Source: Candidatus Saccharimonadota bacterium (GTDB taxonomy: Bacteria; Patescibacteriota; Saccharimonadia; Saccharimonadales; Saccharimonadaceae). From it: 57,504 nucleotides of DNA. Shown here one piece after another: positions 38,647-45,339 of the stretch. Position 1 is the first letter of the stretch, and each line of letters begins with the position of its first letter. The stretch is taken from the NCBI GenBank assembly GCA_017511925.1, contig JAFWHS010000018.1, forward strand, positions 1-57,504. Direction: 5' to 3'. The notes below the pieces were generated by a model, which was given only the letters and a program-made list of their open reading frames with translations, made no database searches and was not told where the DNA came from. A program made the translations under genes and the position numbers.

Positions 38647-40347
38647 TTAATAGTCTGAGACGCAGCGGATAGACCAGCCATTGGCTCTGGAAGTACTTTC
38701 AGCAGTACCGAAATCAGGTCTGCTTAAAAATATGTAGGAGACCATATCTATTGAACGAACCGTACTAGATAGATACCCCCCATAAAATCCTGCATTATGA
38801 ACCGTGCCACCTTCTGCATTACCAGATCGTACAAAATAGATAGGATTTTGGAGTAAGTTGTCGCCCGCACCGTTAAAGCCGCTAGTCTTATGATTGTTAT
38901 ATACGTAAACCAACTCGGTGAACTCATCTCTAGTTCGTACACTAGATATAGTTGGCAACCTCCAGCCTTTAGGACAGACTGAATTTTGCGGGTTGTTATC
39001 TACATTGTCATATGTGGATGCGGTGAGGCTGCTAGAATTATTGGAGGCTATAGCCGTGGTCCAGTTGTAATAATTGCCTACTTTGCCATGTGAACCATTG
39101 CTAGAAAAAGCGGTTTGGCTAAAATATATGGTAGCGGTGGTGTTGTTTCTATTAAGATAGTTACAAGCTTGAGTATCTGCGTCCCAGTGACATGCGTCAT
39201 TTGAGGCATAGATAGCGTCGGTACTATACCATGATTTTGTCGTATCTACTGAATCAGGGTCAAACGAGTAGGGCAATGTGGATTTATTTAACCAACCACT
39301 AAAACTGCCGTTTTCCGTATTAATATTATTTATAGTAGACCTAACTGGATTGTAATAAATAACACCAGTATCATAATCGAAACTATAGCCGTCTACATAT
39401 GCTCCACTTCCTACAGTATTTAAATCAGTATTGATAGAATTAAGAGTAACGGAAGAATCTAAATCTAGATCTAGATTTTGCGTCATCCAAAGCATAGATT
39501 TACTACAATCAAGTTCTTTCTCTTGCCAGGTATTTCCAGTGCCTTCCATACACATACGCCTTACGGTATAAGATTTATTATCACGATTATCATAGACTGT
39601 GATTTCTTGCCCTATTGCTACTTGGCTGCCCCACTCATCTACGTCTTGCATGTAGTAAGTGCCTGGTTCTAGACTTGAGGCTGGATGTAATAATACATAT
39701 TTCACTTGCCCTTCATAAGTTCCAGCTGGTTGAGTAGGTTTAACATAGACTGCGTAAGTAGTTGTGAGTGATGAACCTATAGTAGCATCAGTACTAGTAT
39801 TAAACTTAGCTACTTTAGTATAGCTTTGCGGTACTGTATGATAGTTTGAGAATGATCCTTCTGTGTCAGATTCTATAGTAGGAGCATAGGTACCTGATAC
39901 ACTAGATACTTTCATAGCCCAGTTAGATATGTCTCCTGAAGTAGCAATGCCTGTTACTATATCATAGGTAGATCCTAGAGCATTACTATGTAGTACTGTA
40001 TTAGTTCCTGCAGCTACTCCAGTGTCTCCACCAGTATAGCCTATAGCATAGATTGCATAGCCATTAGGATCATTACAGAAGGTTTGTATAGTGGTTAATC
40101 CTATACTGTCTTTATAATGACCACCTATCAACGATGCACTGTGTTGCTCTCCTGGTTGTATAGTGGCCGTCATGGAACAGAAGTTGCCAACTCTAACTGT
40201 GGTATTAGCGGTAGTAACTTTGGTTTGAGTTGCAGCCAACGCCGAGTTGGCGTAACCGTTAATACATATACCAATAGATGATAAGATACCGATTGTGCCA
40301 ATACCAAGCAGCCCAAAAAATTTCTCTTTTTTCTTCATTGTGTGCAT
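38647..40347 (-). CDS. Secreted surface protein with FISUMP-type C-terminal domain
   Basis: The 566-aa exported protein has a signal peptide (basic KKKEK, hydrophobic core, cleavage near ANSALA). The middle (about 40-220) is Ser/Thr/Gly-rich and beta-like; the C-terminal part carries the Fibrobacter-paralogous (FISUMP) signature, with YDNRDNKSYTVRRM, MTQNLDLDL, SVCPKGWRLP and the final NGWSIRCVSDY. It is likely surface-displayed and may bind host glycans, which is inference. Two ATGs are possible: 40347 (MHTMKKK) and 40338; GAGGG precedes the first closely. A long structured leader controls it. Confidence 0.8.
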   Translation of the reverse strand: MHTMKKKEKFFGLLGIGTIGILSSIGICINGYANSALAATQTKVTTANTTVRVGNFCSMTATIQPGEQHSASLIGGHYKDSIGLTTIQTFCNDPNGYAIYAIGYTGGDTGVAAGTNTVLHSNALGSTYDIVTGIATSGDISNWAMKVSSVSGTYAPTIESDTEGSFSNYHTVPQSYTKVAKFNTSTDATIGSSLTTTYAVYVKPTQPAGTYEGQVKYVLLHPASSLEPGTYYMQDVDEWGSQVAIGQEITVYDNRDNKSYTVRRMCMEGTGNTWQEKELDCSKSMLWMTQNLDLDLDSSVTLNSINTDLNTVGSGAYVDGYSFDYDTGVIYYNPVRSTINNINTENGSFSGWLNKSTLPYSFDPDSVDTTKSWYSTDAIYASNDACHWDADTQACNYLNRNNTTATIYFSQTAFSSNGSHGKVGNYYNWTTAIASNNSSSLTASTYDNVDNNPQNSVCPKGWRLPTISSVRTRDEFTELVYVYNNHKTSGFNGAGDNLLQNPIYFVRSGNAEGGTVHNAGFYGGYLSSTVRSIDMVSYIFLSRPDFGTAESTSRANGWSIRCVSDY

Positions 40348-40390
40348 GATCCCTCTTTGCCTCACTTTAATTGTTGTTTTACTATTACGC

Positions 40391-40573
40391 CCCCTTGCGG
40401 TGCCACTTATTTTATTTATAGATCATGCGCAAAAAATGGCACCGCAAGGGGTGCAAACAATTAGTAGTAAGATCGAATGAATACGATTTACAGCTAAAAG
40501 ACCTTACGATGCCATTCTGACCTGCAAATCGAATTCACTACGAAAAAATTCGATCCATTACTAATTGTTTGCA
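40391..40573 (-). promoter_or_regulatory. Structured attenuator-like leader, copy 2 (loop-terminator pseudoknot)
   Basis: P1 is 15 bp (40573-40559 with 40466-40452); P2 is 8 bp (40555-40548 with 40478-40471); an 11-nt bulge on the 5' side; P3 is 15 bp (40536-40522 with 40493-40479, one mismatch, one G-U). The apical loop 40518-40502 pairs over 17 bp, three of them G-U, with 40449-40433. That segment contains the 3' half of a local terminator GCACC/GGTGC (40454-40450, 40443-40439) plus T6. It can also pair perfectly over 15 bp with 40405-40391 downstream. Confidence 0.78.
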
Positions 40574-40578
40574 TTTTT

Positions 40579-40587
40579 ATTATAACA
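40579..40587 (-). promoter_or_regulatory. Extended -10 promoter of the 40.5-kb leader
   Basis: TGTTATAAT; the predicted +1 (about 40572) coincides with the start of P1. Confidence 0.7.
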
Positions 40588-40617
40588 AAAAACTCTTGCT
40601 AAAAACAAGAGTTTTTT
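40587..40617. terminator. Intrinsic terminator of the murE operon
   Basis: AAAAAACTCTTG pairs with CAAGAGTTTTTT around CTAAAAA, 12 nt after the murE stop and directly upstream of the next promoter. Confidence 0.88.
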
Positions 40618-40629
40618 AAGTATGCTTAA

Positions 40630-41880
40630 TTATTTTTTGCTAATACCTTGTAAAAGTTTTTTTGTAACTTTGATATCTTCAAAATCATGTGGGCCATCGG
40701 CACGAAGAATGGTTTTTTCGTGACCTTTGCCGAGAATTAAGACAAGATCACCTTTTTTGGCAGTTTCCAGAGCTAGCTTGATAGCTTTTTTGCGATCTAA
40801 TTCTTTAAACAAATTTTTGCCTAGAATCTTGCCAGCCTTGGTGGCACCTTCAATAAAACCAGCAGCGATTAGCTCTGGATCTTCATCGCGCGAATCATCT
40901 TCGGTGATAATGACGATATCGGAATTCTTGGCAAGAATTGCGCCGCGAATTGGGCGAGTAGATGGGTCGCGTCGTCCAGCGCCACCATGAACAGAAATGA
41001 TTTTTCCTTTGTGGCCTTTTACAGAATCAAAAACTTTTTCAAGAGCATCTGGGGCATGGGCATAGTCGACGATGATAGTAAATGGTTGGCCAGCGTCTAT
41101 AATATTCATACGACCTTCGACAGAGTCTAGGGAACTAATACCTTCCTCGATTTGCTGATTGGTAAGACCAAGTTCTTTGCCGACAAGTGCGGCAGCCATA
41201 GAATTATATACATTGAATTCGCCTGGAATTTTGGTCTCTATATTTATATCATTAAGTGAATATTTTACGCCAGAAACTGTAAGTTTTATGTCTTTTGCGC
41301 GATTTTCGCCATTTTTTATACCATATGTGATATATTTATGAGACAAAGTTTTATAATATTTGGTGGCCGGATCGTCAGCATTAAGGATACTGAGTTTGGC
41401 TTTTTTAAAAAGCTTACCTTTGGCATCACGATAGCGAGTGAGGGTTTTGTGGTAGTCTAGGTGATCATGGGTAAGATTAGTAAACACGGCCAAATCAAAC
41501 GAGAGACCAAGGGTACGAAATTCTGCAAGGGCATGAGAAGTGACTTCAAGCACAAGATACTTGGCGCCGCTTTCGGCAATTTTAGCAATGCGGCTATTTA
41601 GAGTATTTGCGTCTACTGTGGTCATGTGGCCAAGCTCTGGAGTCAACTTATCCACCCCCCAAGCAACGGTAGTCATGAGACCAGTTTTGAGGCCGGCGTG
41701 ATTTAGCATATTCCAAATCATGAAGCAAGTAGTGGTTTTGCCATTAGTGCCAGTAACACCGATGATGTGGAGTTTTTTGCCCGGAAACTTATATTTCACT
41801 ATAGCTGCTACCGATTGTGCGAAATGATAGGGAAGTACAGCTTCATTATAAAATGGGAGTTTTTCGAGAAATTTTTTCAT
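40630..41880 (-). CDS. murE: MurE-like UDP-MurNAc peptide ligase, short N-terminus
   Basis: The 416-aa Mur ligase adds the third residue of the stem peptide. Central domain: GVTGTNGKTTTCFMIW, EVTSHALAEFR, FTNLTHDHLDYH; C-terminal domain: VDYAHAPDALEKV, GGAGRRDPSTRPIRG, LILGKGHEKT. The first domain, which binds UDP, is only about 35 residues instead of about 90. The residue-selecting loop reads DDSRDEDP (DNPR in meso-DAP enzymes), so the third amino acid is uncertain. It is the last gene of a unit with the ABC pair, 3 nt after the FtsX-type gene. Confidence 0.88.
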   Translation of the reverse strand: MKKFLEKLPFYNEAVLPYHFAQSVAAIVKYKFPGKKLHIIGVTGTNGKTTTCFMIWNMLNHAGLKTGLMTTVAWGVDKLTPELGHMTTVDANTLNSRIAKIAESGAKYLVLEVTSHALAEFRTLGLSFDLAVFTNLTHDHLDYHKTLTRYRDAKGKLFKKAKLSILNADDPATKYYKTLSHKYITYGIKNGENRAKDIKLTVSGVKYSLNDINIETKIPGEFNVYNSMAAALVGKELGLTNQQIEEGISSLDSVEGRMNIIDAGQPFTIIVDYAHAPDALEKVFDSVKGHKGKIISVHGGAGRRDPSTRPIRGAILAKNSDIVIITEDDSRDEDPELIAAGFIEGATKAGKILGKNLFKELDRKKAIKLALETAKKGDLVLILGKGHEKTILRADGPHDFEDIKVTKKLLQGISKK

Positions 41881-41883
41881 AGA

Positions 41884-43113
41884 TTACCTGTAGTGCCTTA
41901 GCGATTCGATCGGATCTTTGCTGGCAGCCTTGAGCGCTGGATAAGTGCCAAAGATAATACCAATAGCAAGAGAAGTAAGGAAGGTGATAGCGACAATTTC
42001 CCAGCTAATAAATGGAGTAAACGGGGTAATGACAGAAACTAGAAAAGCCAGCACATACCCTAAGATAATTCCCATAAAACCGCCAAAGATTGAGAGGATG
42101 AGAGATTCGAAAATAAACTGCATTAAGATATTTCTGGATGAAGCGCCAACGGCCTTTCTGATACCTATTTCATGATTGCGCTCAGCCACTGATACTAGCA
42201 TAATATTCATAACACCAATACCACCAACCACCAGTGAAATACCGGCGACTAGGGCGAGCATTTTGGAAATAATATCTAAAAGAGTACTGGCCGGGTGAGT
42301 AATGGCGTCACCATAGTTAACGGTGAAATTAGTGTCGCCAGAATTGTTTTTTACAAGTGTATTATTAATATCTTCGGCGGTACTTGCTAGGGCGTTTGTA
42401 GTGGTGACCTTAACATTAATCTGCTGAATCTGGATAGAGTCCACTAGCTCCGCCATGGTTTCGGCATCCATAATGAGGGCATTATCAAAATCTACATTGT
42501 CAAAATTGATAGGCTGGTCGATTTTCTCAAGGATACCAACAATAATAAATTTCCGATCACGGAATGTAATAGTCTTACCAACTGTATTAGTACTATTAAA
42601 TAATAGCAAAGATAGAGTGTGACCGATAACGACAGAGTTTGTCTTATTTTTATCCGTAATAAAAGTACCGGCTTTTAGGGTTAGTGGTTCAATAGAATTA
42701 AACTCTGGTGAAGTGCCTAAAATAGTAGTAGAAGGAACAGTGTTGTCTTCTACAGTGATCGTGTTGGCGGACACAGCAATAGGTGTGACCGCGGCAACAT
42801 TGTCTAGCTCAGAAATTGCTTGCACGTCTGAAAGGGAAAGATTGCTCTTTTGAAACGAGCTGGAAGCGGTGAGCTCTTCTACGATACTAGTAACAGAATC
42901 TTTAGTGGTGCTGGGGCGAACAACGATGAGATTAGCGCCAATATCTTTGATTTCGCCGGAAATAAGATCCGCAATGCTGCCAGTGAGGGATAAAATTAAA
43001 ATAATACTAGCAATGCCAATAGCTATACCAAGGCAGGTCAAAAACGAACGAGTGCGGTTTTCTTTGATAGAGGTACGGGCAAGCCTTAGATGTGTCCGAA
43101 AGAGCATAGCCAT
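41884..43113 (-). CDS. MacB/FtsX-type ABC transporter permease
   Basis: The 409-aa protein has one N-terminal membrane helix (about 23-50), a large extracytoplasmic MacB-like domain (about 50-280) and three C-terminal helices, with the motif VAERNHEIGIRKAVGASSRNIL before the last two. It pairs with the ATPase that overlaps its start by one base. Such systems drive peptide or lipoprotein export by mechanotransmission; there is no partner adaptor here. Substrate unknown. Confidence 0.9.
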   Translation of the reverse strand: MAMLFRTHLRLARTSIKENRTRSFLTCLGIAIGIASIILILSLTGSIADLISGEIKDIGANLIVVRPSTTKDSVTSIVEELTASSSFQKSNLSLSDVQAISELDNVAAVTPIAVSANTITVEDNTVPSTTILGTSPEFNSIEPLTLKAGTFITDKNKTNSVVIGHTLSLLLFNSTNTVGKTITFRDRKFIIVGILEKIDQPINFDNVDFDNALIMDAETMAELVDSIQIQQINVKVTTTNALASTAEDINNTLVKNNSGDTNFTVNYGDAITHPASTLLDIISKMLALVAGISLVVGGIGVMNIMLVSVAERNHEIGIRKAVGASSRNILMQFIFESLILSIFGGFMGIILGYVLAFLVSVITPFTPFISWEIVAITFLTSLAIGIIFGTYPALKAASKDPIESLRHYR

Positions 43114-43877
43114 TATTTTTTCCTCCTTTTGTTTTGTTTCTTTTTCTTAATCTTGACACTGATAGGCTGAGGGAGATTTTGGTCGGAAACAGTTTTGATA
43201 TCGGTGTCGATTTGTCCGTCTAGCATATTAATCACACGAGTGGCATAAGCAGTGAGCGCTGGATTATGAGTAACCATTATGATGGTGTTGCCTTCTTCAT
43301 GGATAGCTTTTAGCTCCTCCATGACAATATTAGAAGAGCGGGAATCAAGGTTACCAGTAGGTTCGTCTGCAAGAATAATTTCTGGGTGACCGACTATAGC
43401 TCTGGCAATCGCAACACGTTGCTGCTGACCGCCGGAAAGCTGTGACGGTAAATAATATTCGCGTTCGCCGAGATGAAAACGATGAAGAGCGTCGGAAGCA
43501 TTTTTTAGGCGTACTGTGCGTGGCTGTCCTACATAGACGAGTGGGAGAGCAACATTTTCGATAATCGGTAAATCTTCAATAAGATTAAAGTTTTGGAAAA
43601 TAAAGCCGATTTTTTTGGCACGAAGTTTGGCGCGACGCGCAGCAGAGATACTGGCAACATCTTCACCGTTTAAAATATATTCTCCATCAGTAGCGCGGTC
43701 TAAAAGACCAATAATATTCAGGAGTGTGGTTTTACCGCAACCAGATGGCCCCATAATCATAATAAACTCACCACGTTTAATGGTGAGATCAAAATCTTTT
43801 AACGCGAAAGACTCGGTGTCGCCATAACCGTAGCGTTTTGTGAGTCCCTTTAATTTTATAACTATATTTTCGTCCAT
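43113..43877 (-). CDS. MacB/LolD-type ABC transporter ATP-binding protein
   Basis: The 254-aa protein has Walker A GPSGCGKTT, signature LSGGQQQRVAIARAI, Walker B ILADEPTGNLD and the switch His in TIIMVTHNP, as in MacB/LolD. The C-terminus is a Lys-rich tail (KIKKKKQNKRRKK). It heads the ABC-murE unit. No clear ribosome-binding site other than AAAGGG close to the ATG. Confidence 0.92.
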   Translation of the reverse strand: MDENIVIKLKGLTKRYGYGDTESFALKDFDLTIKRGEFIMIMGPSGCGKTTLLNIIGLLDRATDGEYILNGEDVASISAARRAKLRAKKIGFIFQNFNLIEDLPIIENVALPLVYVGQPRTVRLKNASDALHRFHLGEREYYLPSQLSGGQQQRVAIARAIVGHPEIILADEPTGNLDSRSSNIVMEELKAIHEEGNTIIMVTHNPALTAYATRVINMLDGQIDTDIKTVSDQNLPQPISVKIKKKKQNKRRKK

Positions 43878-43895
43878 ACCCTTTATCTATATAAT

Positions 43896-43934
43896 TTTGG
43901 CGGAAAGGACAGGATAGTCATCCTGCATCTTTCC
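43896..43934 (-). repeat. Duplicated tRNA-Ser 3' end folded as an acceptor/T-arm mini-helix
   Basis: 20 nt (43896-43915) repeat 43975-43994, the 3' end of the tRNA-Ser gene with its CCA. Here they pair with an upstream segment: GGAAAG (43934-43929) with CTTTCC (43907-43902), and CAGGAT (43925-43920) with ATCCTG (43915-43910), loop GACT, followed by GCCA. The result imitates the acceptor/T half of the tRNA without a T-run. Confidence 0.75.
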
Positions 43935-43979
43935 TTAAAATTATCCCCAGAAGAGCAAGCTCTTCTGTGTATAATTTGG

Positions 43980-44066
43980 CGGAAAGGACAGGATTCGAAC
44001 CTGCGGTACGGTTGCCCGCACACACGCTTTCCAAGCGTGCGCCTTCAACCACTCGGCCACCTTTCC
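43980..44066 (-). tRNA. tRNA-Ser (anticodon GGA)
   Basis: Acceptor GGAAAGG/CCTTTCC, anticodon loop TTGGAAA in CACGC/GCGTG, long variable arm, T-arm GCAGGTTCGAATCCTGT, discriminator G, CCA encoded at 43977-43979. TTATAAT lies about 10 nt upstream. Confidence 0.96.
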
Positions 44067-44124
44067 GTCTTAGAATATTATAACACGCTTTAATGGGTTA
44101 TACTACGAATTGTCTCTCAAATTT

Positions 44125-45282
44125 TTAATTATTGAGTTCTAAAATAACTAAGTTTTCAATGTGTGGCGTATGCGGGAAAAAGTTAAAGGTTTTTACTATA
44201 TTAATACGGTAAGCCTCTAAAAGCATGGCAACGTCACGAGCCTGCGTAGCAGGGTTGCAAGAAAGGTAAATTATTTTTGCAGGCTTTACTTCGAGGAGCT
44301 TTGCAATTAACTTCGCGTCACAACCGGCGCGAGGAGGGTCAAGAATGACGGTTTGGTTGGGCGCAATATTATTTATAATATTTTCTGATTTATCTAAAAT
44401 TGAATTTATATTTTTTAAATTATTTATATTAACCAAAGATTCCTTGTAGGCAGATTTATCACACTCCACCAAAGTGAGTTTACGGTCGCGGGCGACAGAG
44501 AGGCCAATAGTGCCAACACCAGCGTATAGATCAAGGACGTTTTCGGTGGATATATGATTTTTGATTTCTTGAAGAGCGAGTTCGTAAACTGGTAAATTAA
44601 TTTGAAAGAAGCCATTGGGTGAATATGAATATTCGTGGCTCAAGATTGTATCTGTAAGATTATGGAAAGTTGGGTGAGGTTTGCCATTTTCAAAAAGCCC
44701 ACCAGAAACTTCACCTTTTTGGTTGCAGCGCAAAAGTAGAGATTGATATTTGCGTGCTTCGTCATGATTAATGTTTAGTTGATCTATTATTTTAGTGGCA
44801 GCTGTGAAAATTTCGGGGCGCTCTATAGATGAGCTAGTAATAGGAATTTTACGATGAGAGCCGCGCGCATGAAAGGCGGGATAGATTTTTCCAGTTTCAT
44901 TATCCCAATAGAGGGCATATTCCATTTTGTTACGATAATAATAATCTTTATGATCTGTAACAATTTCCGGAGTTGGGATAGAGATTTTGTGCTCGCGGAA
45001 AATTTCCGCCACCAAATCTTGCTTTAATTTTAATTCATAATTAAAATCTATTATTTGCCAAGGGGAAGTAGAGAGAAAGCAGTCATCTTTAGGTGTAACG
45101 CGATATTTAGAAAGGCTATCAAGCTTAGTGGCGACGGCTTCAGAGTAATGTGATTTATTTTTTGTTATTTCATAATCTGTAACGATTTCATTAGGAAGGG
45201 CATTCCAGAAAAAAATTTTCTTGCCGTCTTTGTCGGTTCCAAGAGCCTGTCCACCAGGGATAATTTTCTCTATTTTAATCAT
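44125..45282 (-). CDS. TrmA/RlmD-family RNA uracil-C5-methyltransferase, without Fe-S motif
   Basis: The 385-aa protein has an N-terminal TRAM-like domain (about 1-55), a central domain and a Rossmann methyltransferase with VLDLYAGVGTIGLSVA, TVILDPPRAGCD and the catalytic cysteine motif IIYLSCNPATQARD. The four-Cys Fe-S site normally found after the TRAM domain is reduced to one Cys (DDCFLSTSPWQ). It methylates a uridine in 23S rRNA or tRNA; which one is not clear. TATAAT is 6 nt before the ATG. Confidence 0.88.
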   Translation of the reverse strand: MIKIEKIIPGGQALGTDKDGKKIFFWNALPNEIVTDYEITKNKSHYSEAVATKLDSLSKYRVTPKDDCFLSTSPWQIIDFNYELKLKQDLVAEIFREHKISIPTPEIVTDHKDYYYRNKMEYALYWDNETGKIYPAFHARGSHRKIPITSSSIERPEIFTAATKIIDQLNINHDEARKYQSLLLRCNQKGEVSGGLFENGKPHPTFHNLTDTILSHEYSYSPNGFFQINLPVYELALQEIKNHISTENVLDLYAGVGTIGLSVARDRKLTLVECDKSAYKESLVNINNLKNINSILDKSENIINNIAPNQTVILDPPRAGCDAKLIAKLLEVKPAKIIYLSCNPATQARDVAMLLEAYRINIVKTFNFFPHTPHIENLVILELNN

Positions 45283-45288
45283 TTTTTT

Positions 45289-45294
45289 ATTATA
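45289..45294 (-). promoter_or_regulatory. -10 hexamer of the TrmA-family gene, leaderless
   Basis: TATAAT, then six A, then ATG at 45282. Confidence 0.55.
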
Positions 45295-45339
45295 ACATAT
45301 CTTTACTTTTATGTTTTTGTACGATAATATGGTATTATA

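Noticed and set aside
40391-40451. 15-bp inverted repeat as terminal repeats of a small insertion element
   Set aside because: No target duplication; the arms take part in the leader's alternative pairings and lie between promoter and start codon.
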